Source of the DNA: Patiria miniata
Taxonomy: Eukaryota; Echinodermata; Asteroidea; Valvatida; Asterinidae
Length of the DNA stretch: 64,000 nt
Assembly: GCF_015706575.1 (NCBI RefSeq)
Contig: NW_024037047.1
Coordinates: 1,058,632 to 1,122,631 of the forward strand
Reading direction: 5' to 3'
In this document: in pieces, positions 1 to 12,200 of the stretch
Position numbering within the stretch: position 1 is the first letter of the stretch
How the letters are laid out: the number at the start of each line of letters is the position of its first letter
Translations under genes and position numbers: made by a program
The notes under the pieces: generated by a model
What the model was told of the DNA's origin: nothing
Database searches by the model: none
The model's input: only the letters and a program-made list of their open reading frames with translations

Positions 1-805
1 TGGGGCTGGGCAGGGGGTTGGGTGGGTGTGGACGTGGGGTTTGGAGGAAGTAACTTAACCACCAACACGCCTAAAGACAGGATTATGCCTTTCTAGACTG
101 GTGTGATGTTCATGCCTGTTGGTTGAGCTCTGTGGCACCCATCTCTGATGTGTCCTTTCACTGGGGTTGGGTGGGGAAGGGTTGGGTGGGTGTGGACATG
201 GGGTTGGGAGGAAGTCACTTACCCTCTAACACGCCTAAAGATGGGATTATGCCTTTCTTGATTGGTGTGATATTCAGGTCTGTTGGACGAGCTCGGTGGT
301 ACCCATCTCTACTGGTCCTTCCACTGGGGTTGGGTGGGTGTGGACATGGGGTTGGGAGGAAGTAACTTACCTTCTAACACGCCTAAAGACATGAAAGATG
401 GGATTATGCCTTTCTTGATTGGTGTGATATTTAGGTCTGTTGGTTGAGCTTGGTGGTACCCATATTTGCTGGGTCCTTCCACTGGGGTTGGGTGGGGCTG
501 AGTGGGACAGGGTTGGGTAGGGAGTAACTTACCCTCTAACACGCCTAAAGATGGGATTTTGCCTTTCTTGATTGGTTTGATATCCAGGTCTCTTGGATGA
601 GCTCGGTGATACCCATCTCTACTGGTCCTTCCACTGGGGTTGGGTGGGGCGGGGTTGGGTGGGTGTGGACGTGGGGTTGGGAGGAAGTAACTTACCCTCT
701 AACACGCCTAAAGATGGGATTATGCCTTTCTTGATTGGTGTGATATTCAGGTCTGTTGGATGAGCTCGGTGGTACCCATCTCTGATGGGTCCTTCCAGTT
801 CCGCT
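1..805. repeat. About 162-bp tandem satellite, 5 units, running off the left edge
   Basis: The string ACGCCTAAAG recurs at 68, 230, 378, 541 and 703, and each unit carries the same GGGTTGGGTGGG-rich segment. Open frames on both strands are by-products of the repeat. Confidence 0.9.
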
Positions 806-1454
806 GCTACTACTCCGTAGTCCACTGCCTTTGTTGCTTAACACAGGTTCATGGTAGTTACTTTTGCTGTAAAAAAAATAATAATAAACTAATTACAGAA
901 AATGAAACCTCTTTCTTCACCATTTTGTTGAGAATCTTTCTGTATCTTCCAAAATCACCAATTGTTTTGTAAAGCAAGGCATGAGTTCTGTGTAAAGTAA
1001 AAGCTTTGACACTGACTTTTTAACCTTCAAACATGTCAAAAACCTGCAGTTTGAGGATGTAAAGGATCTGGAAAACTTTGGGTTAGATATGTGAATATAT
1101 CATTTTAAATCTCCTGTCCTGTAACAGCCACAAAATCCACTAAAAAGTAGTCAATAATTCATATATCTTCCTCACTAGTGTCAATATTTCCTCGAGTTTC
1201 TGTTTCATTTCATTTCATTCATTATTTCTCAGGTAAGAACACATACAGACACAGAATACAATTACAAACACTTTAGGTAACACGCCAGTGTAACAAAGAC
1301 TAAAAACCAAACAACAACATTATTGACAACACTCCTGAAGGATTGCCAAAAGCGAACTTAATCACTACCTGGTGACTTTCCTGGTGTAGACCAGTTATCT
1401 ATTGGTTGTATCAAGCAAACACTTAAAAAGTATTACCATTTTTGCCCTGGTTAT

Positions 1455-1625
1455 AACTAAGGGAATAAATGTGTGCTCCGGAGGTTTTTATCACTCTGTT
1501 TAAGACCACTTAGAGTCTGGGTGCTGATAATTACCTGAGCCGGAGGCGAGGGTAATGATCAGCACCCAGACTCTAAGCGGTCTTAAACAGAGTGATAAAT
1601 ACCGACGGAGCACATATTTATTCCC
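1455..1625. repeat. Palindromic element with GGAATAAATGTGTGC ends
   Basis: Arms meet near 1,538: AGTCTGGGTGCTGAT is mirrored by ATCAGCACCCAGACT, and the ends mirror as GGAATAAATGTGTGC and GCACATATTTATTCC. Related copies lie at 26,640-26,715 plus 28,052-28,090 (split by an insertion) and at 45,365-45,480. Confidence 0.8.
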
Positions 1626-2095
1626 ATTCATAAATGCCTTTTCAGTAAAAAAAAATCATATAATTCGTTCAAAACATCCCGATTTTGTTCAACAAATTCA
1701 CTTTGTGCTTTTTGAAACATCCCTCTTGCAAAATAATGGAGTGTTCAGCTGGCGAGTAAGATGTAAACAACCCTTTTATGGAGATTGACGCGTGCGTATC
1801 ATGTTCTGCGCGATGTCGCGCAGAACGCACCTGGCGCGTTGCGTTTTGAATTTAGAACTATATAATTCTGACTCCCTGGTAGTGTTGCGCATGCCTACGT
1901 GAGGATTGTGAACGTTCAACCAATGAAACGATAAGAGGCACTGGATTTTTAGGAGTCCACATTTTATTGTGACACTGGAAAAGTGTTTAAGACCAGCTAG
2001 CCATGTGTTTATCATCCGTTTAAGACCGGCCACGTGACGGGCTCTCGACCAATAGGAATGCGTAAACTGTCTTAGGTATTTATGAACTACTATTC
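1625..2095. mobile_element. MITE-like repeat with TTCATAAATACC termini, copy 1 of 3
   Basis: Bounded by TTCATAAAT(G/A)CC and GGTATTTATGAA in inverse orientation. Further copies are at 28,090-28,556 and 45,480-45,972. All share TGAGGATTGTGAACGTT and GGAAAAGTGTTTAAGACCAG. No coding capacity. Confidence 0.7.
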
Positions 2096-2284
2096 AAAGC
2101 AGCCCGCAGCTACCGGTAATTACTGCCCTTCGTGTAGCGGTCAATATTTTTTTGGAATTTTTTGGAATTTTCTTCTTTTTATGATTATTATATTAATACG
2201 ACATAACCCTGAGAAATAAGACCTTTTTTTTTCTCAGGGATTTAACTTTTATACAAGTTTGATTTGTCAAAAGAGACTACTGCC

Positions 2285-3015
2285 CTTATCAGAAGTCAAC
2301 ATTTTCGGACTTACATGAGGTATTGTCATGGCATCTCTTGTTGCATTCCCTGAAGGACAGCTTGAAAAAGCACTACCCATTTTGTTCGGGTCTTACATGT
2401 CTTCACTAACAATTTTAATCAGTCAATAGGTAACTATTGTCCTCAACAGAAGGCAATATTTCTTAGACTAATACTTGGGGTGTTGTCTTGGCATCTCCTG
2501 TTTCCTTTGCCAAGGTAAAGCTTGAGAAAGCACTTCCTTTTATTCTCTGGTTTTAGAGGTCTTAGCTTACAACTTTAATCAGTCAATAGGGAACTATTGC
2601 CCTCAACCGAAGGCAATATTTCTAAGACTTACTTGGGGTGTTGCCATGGTGTCTCTTGTTGCTTTCACCGAGGGAAAGCTTAAAAAAGCACAACCTGTTT
2701 TCTCTGGTCACACATGTCTTAACAATTTTAATCAGTCAATATTTAGGGAACTATTGCCTCCAACACAAGTCAATATTTCCTGGTCTTACTCAGAATATTG
2801 TTGTGGTATCTCGTTGCCATTGCTGAAAGAAAGCTTGCGAAATCATGGTCTGTTTTTTCTGGTCTTATGTGTCTTAACTTACAACTTTAATCAGTCAACA
2901 GGGAACTATTTGTCCTCAGCGAAGGCAATATTTCTTAGACTCACTTGGGGTATTGTCGTGGCGTCTCTTGTTGCCTTCGCTGAGGGAAAGCTTGAGAAGC
3001 GCCACCTACTTCTCC
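2285..3015. repeat. About 158-bp tandem minisatellite, about 5 units
   Basis: AATCAGTCAATA recurs at about 2,417, 2,578, 2,731 and 2,891, with TTGCCTTCG-type segments between. A 152-codon open frame here follows the repeat and shows no domain. Confidence 0.8.
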
Positions 3016-3161
3016 CGGGCCTTCCACTTTGTCTTGATTCAAGCCGCTCTTACTATACAAAATATGTAGAAGTCATCCGTACCTACACGAAGACAGGGTT
3101 TTAAAAAGGTGTGGTAAAGATCAGACCATGATTATTCACATATTTGACAATATCAATTGAA

Positions 3162-3456
3162 ATTCATAAGATGGAATTTGCATTGGGGTGATGTAAATCA
3201 ATATTAGGTTTTACCCTTCACCGACGTATAAACACTGTATACTCAAGTGTGTTATCGATTGGAACCAGCCAACCAATCCCGCAAGCTCGGGGGTCGAGTG
3301 TTAAGACGTCTGCACTAGATAGAAGGAGGAGGTCGCGGGTTCGAGTCCCACCCGAGTGATTTTTTGTTCAAACTTTCACTCGGGAGGTACAACGTTGAAG
3401 GGCAAAACCTAATACTGACTTACATCACCCTGACGCAAAATACCACCTTATGAATA
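3162..3456. mobile_element. MITE with an internal tRNA-like sequence
   Basis: Terminal inverted repeats read ATTCATAAG..TGGAAT and CCACCTTATGAAT; the subterminal TGATGTAAATC is mirrored by GACTTACATCA. The centre (3,285-3,357) folds like a tRNA, with a 7-bp acceptor GCTCGGG/CCCGAGT and a B-box GGGTTCGAGTCCC. A longer copy sits at 40,230-40,990. Confidence 0.7.
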
Positions 3457-3489
3457 GTTTAATTACGGTACCCGCTGCTAAATGTACTG

Positions 3490-3690
3490 TTGTACATCAG
3501 ATTCGAACCAGCCAAACGATCCCGCAAGTTCGGTGGTCGAATGGTAAGACATCTGCACTAGATAGCAGGAGGTCGTGGGTTCAAGTCCCACCCGAGTGAT
3601 TTTTCCATTTTTCACTCTGAGGCAATACAAGGAGTATACAGTGTTTATACATCAGTGAAGGGCAAAACCTAATATTGATCGATTGAAATG
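3490..3690. mobile_element. Partial second copy with tRNA-like core 3,528-3,597
   Basis: The core has D arm GTC/GAC, an anticodon stem TCTGC/GCAGG enclosing an 8-base loop (ACTAGATA), and a T arm with TTCAAGTCCC. The 8-base loop argues against a working tRNA gene. Confidence 0.65.
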
Positions 3691-3734
3691 AAAATATCCT
3701 GGAGCGTTGCACTTCCGTGATAAGGCTCACGCGT

Positions 3735-4260
3735 GTCCGAAAATTTGGGACTCTCAATACTGTGTTATGAGAGTCCCAAAACATAAGGTATTGAAAACAT
3801 GCAAAAACAAGAAAATAGACTGACACCTAAAACAACCAGTCCAACACAGATTCAGTACTGCATTAATCAACCATGCCAAAAGAATTTAAGAAACATGTGG
3901 CATGAAGCGGGAACTAGTCTCAATTTACTACACATTTCTACATAGTCAAGCCACCAGACTATTGACACTGAATGAAGAGGTCAGTCTTTTCAAATAGTTG
4001 GACCATGGTTGGACATGTAGGCCTACCGGTACCAGTCTAGTTTTAGCCCCATTTTGAAATCACTCGACACCCCTCTCATGTGCAAAATATTGAAGAAAAG
4101 TCTCTTTCAAAAATTGAATTCAGTCTGCAAACTTGCTTAGTGAAATACTGAGGACATTTTCTTTGCCCCAGTGGATTTTTTGGAGAAATTTGCTGGCTAA
4201 AATGTGAGTAAAGTGGGCCTGGTTTAGTTTTGCACGTTTCAGAGCACTCCAGAGCCCTGT
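3735..4260. repeat. Interspersed repeat, related to 24,045-24,385
   Basis: Shared strings include AAATTTGGGACTCTCAA, GTGAAATACT and CTTTGCCCCA in the same order. No termini or coding capacity identified. Confidence 0.6.
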
Positions 4261-4749
4261 CTGGGCTCACGCCTGCCAAACAAGAAAGAGGGCGCACTAC
4301 CTGGGCTGATGTCAAAAGGTCAAACACCGCAGTAACCGCACGAACGTCATCGTCACAAATGGACAGACTTCCCGAAGTCATTGTCATTGGGTATTTCAGA
4401 TCAGGGTTTTCGGAAATATGTTTGAAGAAAATTTGATAGTTAAGATCGTGAAAGGATGATGATTTCGGGCCCTGTCTTGCACATGTTTTTTTTTATCACC
4501 TGAATTTTCTTGGTTACTCGCTGGCTTTTAATTGTTGACATACCGGCATTTGACAGAATCGAAATGACGTTCGCAACTTTGCACTTCGGGACACGATACC
4601 TGTGAGACGTGCACTTAAATTTCGTGATTATGGTTTTAAATATTTGTACTACATGTATCATATGTCACCACATATGAATCTGTTCAAAAAATACGGCGGC
4701 AATTTGTAGTTCCTGGTAATTATTAGGTGGCTACAAGTCATTCCTGTCC

Positions 4750-5510
4750 ATTTGCGTTTAAGCTAACGCTTACTAAAGGTTTGCCGTCTCCAGCTTAACC
4801 CTGCGCAGCGTTTACAAAAAATGTTTACACGAACTCTCCAACGATGGCCCTTTGGGCCACAGGTACTTCCCCGCACTTCGCAAGACCCTATTCATGTCAA
4901 AACAACAAAAAGCCACGTGCCTTAAAAGATAATTGACTGGCGGCTGTGGTTTGCAGCGATGAAGGGAGATGGCTGTGTCAAGTTACAGGTGTTTGTTTAT
5001 GTTTCAACGAGACTTGGCAGGAGGCCTGGTCGAAAGTTTGTTGACACGGCCTGGGTGTAGCCCTGGCTGCAAAGTTCATTGAACCAGCTGATTTGGCATG
5101 GGTTGAATGAGGATTAGATGGAAAGTGACCGTCATTTGCATTGACCGTCATTTGCATTGGTACGGAGGTCACTCTGCGCAGGGTTAATATCCACTGCCTT
5201 ATTTCAATGGATACTTCAAACATTTTTGCCAAATACGTCCAAAGATTGATCATTGGAACAGCGGTCGAGCACGGCCTAGCGGTTAAAAGTCTCGTGTTTC
5301 AAGCAAGAGTCCGAGGTTTGAATCTCGATAAAGTAAGTGACTGATTAATAAATAGGAATGAAGGAAAGGAGAGGGCGAGAGTAGAGGAGGGAAAGTGGAG
5401 GAAATAACCATAAAGGATGCAACTTTTGGCGCTTAAAAATTAATTGAAAAAAGGCAGTGGATATTTAGCCGGAGACGGCAAACCTTTAGTAAACATTAGC
5501 TTGCCGGCCA
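4750..5510. repeat. Inverted-repeat cluster related to the adjacent foldback
   Basis: TTTACTAAAG-type ends (ACTAAAGGTTTGCCGTCTCC at about 4,772) face GGAGACGGCAAACCTTTAGT at about 5,473. Between them lie a tRNA-like stretch (about 5,261-5,330) and a mirrored CTGCGCAGGGTTAA pair. Probably one or two nested MITE copies. Confidence 0.6.
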
Positions 5511-6256
5511 ATGTACTGAACATACGCAGTTACTGGTTTTTTTTTAACTTGGACATTTTCCGGTGACAAATTTTAGTCTGGCTCCATGCCAACATTATCG
5601 TTCTAACTTCGTATTCACAAGATGGGAATCAGACCATTTTACAATTTCGGACTTTATTTCCCTTTAAAAAAAATCCTCCAGAGCCACAAATCTGAAAAAG
5701 AAAATGTAATACCGGTACTCTGCAATAAAATGTTTGAGACATGTTAAAATAAGATCCATATCAACAGAGGGCGCTGTACTCTTTAAAATAGGGCTGAATT
5801 ATAAGATGTATTAAATTCCCACCAAAAGTTGTGTAGCACGTTTGGTGTAGTGGTTAAGCAAAGGCTCTAGTAAGCGGGATGACTCGCATTCGATTCCGAC
5901 CGCACCACATTTTTAAGGTTTTTTTTCTCATCCCCAAATAAATAAGAAGATTCTTCTTTTATTATTTTAACATGTCTCAAACATTTTTTGCAGAGTATTA
6001 CATTTTCTTTTTCAGATTTGTGGCTCTGGAGGATTTTTTTTAAAAGGGAAATAAAGTCCGAAATTATAAAATGGTCTGAATCCCATCTTGCGAATACGAG
6101 GTAACAACGATAATTTTGGCATGGAGCCAGACTAAAACTTGTCACCGGAAAATGTTTGAAGTACAAAAAAAACAGTAACTGCGCATGCTCAGTGCATATC
6201 CGGCAAACTAACGTTTACTAAAGGTTTGCCGTCTCCGGCAAAATATACACTGCCTT
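5452..6256. mobile_element. Foldback element with about 300-bp arms
   Basis: Ends GGCAGTG(G)ATATTT and AAATATACACTGCC. Arms 5,470-5,755 and 5,965-6,240 are near-perfect inverses. The loop has a tRNA-like sequence (about 5,836-5,910), and a reverse-oriented one follows outside at 6,304-6,390. No transposase is encoded. Confidence 0.8.
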
Positions 6257-6542
6257 AAAATAATAAAGATGAATATTCTGATTTTTTTGGGATGGGGAAA
6301 GAAAAACCTTAAAAATGTCGCCAGCGGGGATCGAACCCGGGTCTTCCCGCTCATGAGATCTGTTGCTATCCACTAGATCACAAGTGCTACACAACCCCCC
6401 CCCCCCCCCTTGGTGGTAATTTATGAATCAAATATGATATATCTTATAATTCAGCCCTATCTTTAGAGAGTACAGCGCCCCCTGTTGATAAGGATTGCCC
6501 AGGATATCCAAAAAAGTGGTGATCCAGTACGGATTTTCAGTA

Positions 6543-7190
6543 CAACTATAGAATGCAGGGCCACTTTACTCTACATCCACGCCTCCGTATGGCTGCGTGG
6601 AGGCGTGGAGCCGCAGTCGACCTACCTCCGAAAATCGATCGTGGAATCGTGGAGCCGCAGTCGATATCTCCGAGAATTGCGCCCTCTATCGGTGCGCGTC
6701 TCTGCGACTCCGCCACTCCAGTGCCCCGCGTCTCCGCCGCGACTCTCCGCGACTCCACGACTCCGCGCCTCCGCCACTCCAGACAGTGCCCCGTCGCCCT
6801 CCTCCCTTTCTAATTTGCGAGCCCATTTAAATTGGATACGGATGCTTCGTTCTCAAAAAAATTCAGTCGATATCTCCGAGAATTGCGCCCTCTATTGGCT
6901 CGAGTCTCTGCGACTCCGCGCCTCCACCACTCCAGTGCCCCGCATCTCCGCCGCGACTCTCCGCGTCTCCACGCCTCCGCCACTCCAGACAGAGCCCCGT
7001 CGCCCCAACACATTTACAAGCACGCCCTCCCTTCCGATCCTTCATGAGAAGCTTGAAGACAAGTGCATTCGCTGTACTTAGCACTTTTTGCAGGTTTGCA
7101 TATCTATTACTCCTAATCCATCATGTCCATCCACTCCTCCACGCAAAAAAAAAAACCCTTGCCCTGGCGTGGCCCTGCATTCTATAGTTG
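6543..7190. mobile_element. 648-bp element with perfect 22-bp terminal inverted repeats
   Basis: The left end CAACTATAGAATGCAGGGCC is exactly mirrored at 7,169-7,190. The inside is two diverged copies of a TCTCCGAGAATTGCGCCCTC unit plus CTCCG-rich DNA, which creates overlapping Arg/Ser/Pro-rich frames. No target-site duplication is evident. Confidence 0.8.
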
Positions 7191-7689
7191 CTCCTTTTTT
7201 CCCTCCATTCGAAAAGCGTTACGTTACACAAACATAAGACATGTAAGAAAAACAGGAATTTGTGAATCATTTCTTAGAACTGTGTGGAAACGTCATCTGA
7301 AAAGACACGCCGTGAAAATGTAGTTGCGACACACATGCGCAATCATAAATAATAACCACGTTCATACACAAATTTAAGATGATTATAAATACACAGAAGC
7401 CAGAGAACATCCTCTGTCTTTGAGTTCATCCGAGATCACAAATCATGATAAAAAAGAATTTTTTTGTCGTTTTATAACTCACCTTCAAGCAAAAATGTGC
7501 GTGCTGGATGTCGGTCGCTCTACAATGGTAACCTGTTATATCCGCCAATGGTTTACATACATGTAATTGGAAAAATGTGCACAAGACAATGCAACATCCT
7601 GCCTAACTGGCAGGATACCAGCCACAATCACACAGACAATGCATTTTTTTAAGCGCATCAAAGAGGGCGCACTTCAAATTTTATGGACG

Positions 7690-7915
7690 GTACTTGAAAT
7701 AAATGGGCGTCGCGAGGAGGGGGGGGGGGGGGGGGGGGAAAGAGGGGAAAAGGTACGAAGCCATATTGCTGTTAATTTGATTGGGTGGGGATGGGGGCCG
7801 GGGGTATATAGGGCAAATGTCCCCCTGCCCATGCATGCTCAGAAAATGATTGAAAAAGAAAGTTTTTGGAAAAATGTGCTTTGCCCCCCCGGGAAAAATC
7901 CGGGCGACACCCATG
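7690..7915. repeat. Short element with a long G run and GGGCG(T/A)C-type ends
   Basis: Begins GGGCGTCGCGAGG plus about 20 G, and ends CCGGGCGACACCCATG. Structure-only call. Confidence 0.4.
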
Positions 7916-8145
7916 TTTAAATACTATCATCCAACAAAGTATAACCGACCAAATAATTGCTTTATAGCTGTCCCCCACCCATTTATACCAACACTAAAGA
8001 CAGGCATGCAACTGGGAAATCACCAAAAAAGAGGAAATTCAAACTTTGCCCAGACTTTGTACAGTGTTTTTCTATTTTCAATGGCACACATGTGAAGTAA
8101 AAAAAGAGGAAATCAGCTGATCCGAGGAAAAGTTGCATGCCTGTA

Positions 8146-8645
8146 AAGAGAATATGTACATCATTTGCTTTTGCTGCAATTTTCAGAAATAAATGGATTT
8201 TATTGGAAATATTGTTAAACTGACTTGCTTTACCGTTTTGGGTTCGGATGCTGGAAAATCCAAGAAACAGCATGTTCAGTGCAGTCTGGTTAATTCCCTG
8301 ACTCCACTTCAGATGAAACGGAGCAATTTATAGACTTTGTGGAATTGTTGGGCGAGAGAATCAGAAAAGCAGGCTTCACAGGTGTGTAATCAATTGCAAA
8401 GAAATTGCGGAATAACTAAGTATGAAAAATTAGGAGCAATTAGTTTAAAAAAAAAAGGTTTTCTCCAACGCTGGTCAGCCGACCAGCGTTGGAACTATAC
8501 ATTTTTTTTGAAAATGTCAGCCCACCAGGAGCCACGATTTACAGCATGCTTTGGACTGTAATTCCCCGACAATCCAGTTAGATATTACATGATAATTTGA
8601 TCATTTCGTTTTTTGATATTTGCAAATGTTGTATCTAATTCCCTT
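8146..8645. mobile_element. TTAA-flanked hairpin MITE, copy 1 (degenerate ends)
   Basis: Contains the hairpin CCAACGCTGGTC..GACCAGCGTTGG near 8,467-8,494 and the subterminal GCAAATGTTGTAT. TTAA is at 8,646-8,649; the left end is decayed. Confidence 0.75.
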
Positions 8646-8649
8646 TTAA

Positions 8650-10080
8650 GCTGCACAAAAGAATGTATGACACAATACATAATCTTGTCATTGTTTTTAT
8701 TTAATAAACACCCCATATACAAGAACATTTTTAAATGTGCATAGTTTTAAAAGATTCAATATATTTCAGTTAAAATAATCTTGATTTCAAATATTGTAGC
8801 CGATACAGTACATGTACTTGATTCTGCAAGAAATTATATAGTACGTTATTCTGAGGAACTCACTGAATGAGAATAAAATAATTATAGAATATATTATACA
8901 CTCTTTATACTTTTTGGAGGTAAAAGTGGTTTCAAAGGGCAAATGGATAACACTTAATTTTCTTTACAAAAAAGCATCATCACAGAGGACTGTATGTGAT
9001 ATGCATTCAAAATTTCAGTGGATATTACATGTACGTACACTTTTTAAAGGGAATGTACAACATTTGATTTTGCTACAATTTAAAAAAAAATAATGGATTT
9101 GGAGGAATAGCTTGATATAGCAAATATTGTTAAACGGACTTGTTTCATGTTTTGGGCTTGTGAGATGCTGGAAAACTAAGAAAACCCATCGTGTTCTTGT
9201 AGTCTGGTTCCCTGATGCCACTTAAGATGAAATGGAGCAATTTATAGACTTTAGGGAATTGTTAGGTCAAAGAATCAGTCTAGCAGGCTTTGTACCCCTT
9301 GACAGGTGTGTAATCAATTGCAAAGAGAATGCAATATGAAAAATTAGGTACAGTTTTTGAAAAAAAGCCAATATTTTCCAACGCTGGTCGGCCGACCAGC
9401 ATTGGAAAAATACACTTTTTCTTAAAAATGTCAGCACACCAGGAGCTACGATTTTACAGGATGCTTTAGACTGTCATTCCCTAACAATTCAGTAAGGTAT
9501 TCGTGATAATTTGATCATTTCATGTTTTTATGTTCGCAAATGTTGTATCTTCCCTTTAAGAAAACGGTGAAAAACCATAAATAACCTTTTGATCACAATA
9601 AAACATGATTCCATCAATATCACTCGAATCAGTCGATTGACTGATCGTTGGAAATCACCTACATTTCTTGATTTCTTCTAAATGGCAGCAAGCCGGATGG
9701 AATTATTTCATGGGGTGTTAATTAGCACCAGTGCGATCTTTAATCCAAGTAAGCTTTTGGATAATTATTCGATAGATTACTTTTGGGATAAATGCAGATG
9801 ATCCTAGCATTAAGAAGTCAACGTAGTACTGTCTTTCTACATAGTTATACATTTTATTATCAGCAAAAATATAACTACATGTATTGCATAAATGTTCATT
9901 TTTGCAGTTAAATTTGGATTCTTAAAAAAAATAGATTAAAAGAAATGGTAAAATGTTTTCATTGTAAATATATTTAGCTACATTTAAACAGATAGTCATA
10001 TTTTCTGTGTATTTCTTCTGATCCAAAGAAGGTTTTACAAATCTCACTACATTTTTAACATAATCCCCCACCAGCCCTCA
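8650..10080. repeat. Segmental duplication unit, copy A, 3' flank of the ACCS gene
   Basis: ACAATACATAATC(T/C)TGTCATTG, a shared run of microsites, and CTTTAATCCAAGTAAG match 36,120-37,780 and 39,686-39,780. No gene is seen in this stretch. Confidence 0.75.
9048..9555. mobile_element. TTAA-flanked hairpin MITE, copy 2
   Basis: TTAA at 9,044-9,047 and 9,556-9,559. Ends AGGGAATGTACAACATTTG and CAAATGTTGTATCTTCCCT. Central hairpin at about 9,378-9,405. Confidence 0.85.
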
Positions 10081-10084
10081 AACC

Positions 10085-10650
10085 AATGATAATACATTCA
10101 CTGGTTTTGAAGTAATTTAACCTGTTCTGAACTGGTTTAACTGGTTCTGAAATGGTTTAACTGGTTTTGAACTTGTGTAACTGGTTTTAAACTGGCTTAA
10201 CTGGTTTCAAACTTTAAACTGGTTTCAAACTGGTTTAACTGGTTTCAAACTGGTTTAACTAGTCTGTAACTGGTTCAAAAAGTTCAAATCCTGTTCAGAA
10301 CTTATCAGTGTCAGCAGTCGAAACCAGTTAGAACTAGTTCAGTGGACTGTTTTCAACAGAATTTTCACCTGGGTCAACTGAATAGAATTCTGTGCACTCT
10401 GGGACCAGCTTTACCCAGCTTGCCTTGTCTTGGTTTCTTCTGATCAGAACCAGTTAAACCAGTACAGAACCAGTCCAAAACCTATAAACTAGTTCAAAAC
10501 CAATTCAGAACCAGTTAAACCAGTTCAGAACATGTTAAACTACTTCAAAAAGAGCTAAACCATTTCATAACCAGTTAAACCAGTTCGGAAACAGGTTTAA
10601 GTACTGCAAAACCAGTTAAACCAGTTCAAAACCAGTTCAAAGGTTCACTC
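10085..10650. repeat. AACTGGTT/AACCAGTT minisatellite switching orientation
   Basis: AACTGGTTT units (about 10,085-10,270) are followed by AACCAGTTAAACCAGTTC units (about 10,440-10,640). A shorter array at 41,025-41,135 sits in the same place behind copy B. It lies just downstream of the ACCS terminal exon. Confidence 0.85.
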
Positions 10651-10814
10651 CACAAGAACCAAGCTTCTCATAGCATCTATAAGCAAATTGAATGGGGAAT
10701 TGCAAAAAGAAAAATCAAAAATTTAGAATTGAAGTATAAAGATACGACTAAATCTAAAAGTTAGGGAGAACCGAGAAGAGAATTTGGAATACTTCTATCT
10801 TGTTTTGGCTCTGT

Positions 10815-10951
10815 CTACTTCATGTTGGCTTTGCACTCTTTGTAGAGTTGAGGATTCTCCGTTTTCCATGTCTCCGCTGTGTTCTTCTCCAGCCAATCAG
10901 AGGAGGAGATCTCAGTCTTCAGCTGGGAAAGTAGGGTTTCCAGTGACGTGC
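10815..10951 (-). pseudogene. ACCS: ACCS copy A terminal exon 13, intact but beyond the exon-12 stop
   Basis: 137 nt matching copy B exon 13, with the same acceptor (TTTAAG) and an open frame TSLETLLSQLKTEISSSDWL... ending KANMK and TAG. If exon 12 is included it lies after a stop codon. If exon 12 is skipped, exon 11 (phase 1) joins it in frame for a 464-residue protein, so it may be an alternative exon rather than a relic. Confidence 0.75.
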
Positions 10952-11178
10952 CTTAAACAATTCGATGGAGACAATACAAAAAAGACAGAAAGTTATTCAT
11001 ATGGCATATTAATGAAATGAATCCAAATTAGTTATTAAAGGTAGAAAAGTAACTGACAAAGATATTGTTAAAAAGCTTGGTTGGTTTAAAGATAGTAATG
11101 GCACTAAACTTATTTTGGCCAATCTTCGGGGACAGACAGACCGACCTGTGACAAGTAGAAGCTCCTGCCAGTGCTTAA

Positions 11179-11703
11179 AGCTACAGTCCATCATTTGCAG
11201 CTATCCAAAATGTAACTGACGTCATTATTGTTGAAAAACATATTGGTTGAAAGACAGTAAGGGGACTAAACTCCCTTTTGATTCTTTCTGACAAGCTGTC
11301 ATTTTGAAGAAATCAACGAAAGAAGACCTTTCCAACGGTGCGTCTTAAGATGCACCGTTGGAAATTTCCGTTAGTAGTTCATTTTTTAAGTTTGGCGAAT
11401 CGCGCGCAAGCGCTGGCACGATGCACACACGCAGGCGGTTGGATCCATGAGCGACATCGCATAGCTGCAATCGGCTCAGTAGGAACGTGTCTGGGACGCT
11501 GAATTCAGGCCCAATTCAAAACATGATTCAGCAACTTTTGATGTGAAATCGAGATCCTAGAATGCTGTTTGTCTCGGAATATACAGCTGAAGCTGAGCTG
11601 AAACTTCTTCAGGTTAGTTGCTCAGCACCCTTCTTTAGATTTTGAGCACATTTGTTGCTTCAAACGAACAAAATGCACAAATTACAAATGATGGACTGTA
11701 CCT
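11179..11703. mobile_element. Second TTAA MITE family (AGTCCATCATTTG ends), copy 1
   Basis: TTAA at 11,175 and 11,704; CAGTCCATCATTTGCAG is mirrored by CAAATGATGGACTG. Central palindrome AACGGTGCGTCTTAAGATGC at about 11,335. Others at 41,720, 50,576 and 51,581, with a partial copy at about 42,580-42,878. Confidence 0.8.
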
Positions 11704-11879
11704 TTAAAAGCCTTTATCATTTAGCATTATTGGCAAGATATAACAAAACAACTGTTGACTGCTTAAAGATGTGAGATATGACATGTTTAACACCTTCGGG
11801 GCGCATAACACCCAAGGTGAAGCCGCCCCTCGGATGTTAAAAATGCCATATCCCACCACAGCAGTCAACAGTTGTAAAT

Positions 11880-12200
11880 GCAATGCCCTTACGGTGTGGG
11901 GTTTGGGGCCTGCTTAGGGGCCCCAGAAAATGTTAGATTCTAGATGCTCTGTGGGCAATCCGAGGCAATTTCTGACCACTTCAACCAAATTTTTTTTTAA
12001 GCAAAGAATCATCATTGAAACATCATTTTTGAGTTTAGAGTCATTGAATCAGCTATTCTGAGCTACATAATCAAATATAGGCTACAACTTCTATTCCGTG
12101 ACAGAAAAAGTGGGGGGGGGGGACAAACAATATGATATCCCCCCCCACATAAAAATGTGGGGGGGGGGAGACCATGTCCCTCCTGTCCCCCACCGATTGA
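11880..12200. repeat. G-run repeat (family of 25,845, 30,870 and 44,725), reverse orientation
   Basis: Shares GAGGCAATTTCTGACCACTT and the G-run/GATATC segment with the other copies, inverted. Three G runs of 8-11 flank ATATGATATCC. Confidence 0.65.

Noticed and set aside
2646..3104. 152-codon plus-strand frame
   Set aside because: Lies in a 158-bp minisatellite and shows no domain or splice support.
3528..3597. Functional tRNA gene
   Set aside because: 8-base anticodon loop and position in a MITE with degenerate sister copies.
6485..7084. Overlapping Arg/Ser/Pro-rich frames on both strands (up to 198 codons)
   Set aside because: Produced by CTCCG-rich repeats inside a terminal-inverted-repeat element.
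10784..11020. Plus-strand 78-codon frame, repeated at 41,214
   Set aside because: Antisense shadow of ACCS exon 13; the minus-strand frame has the acceptor, stop and paralog support.
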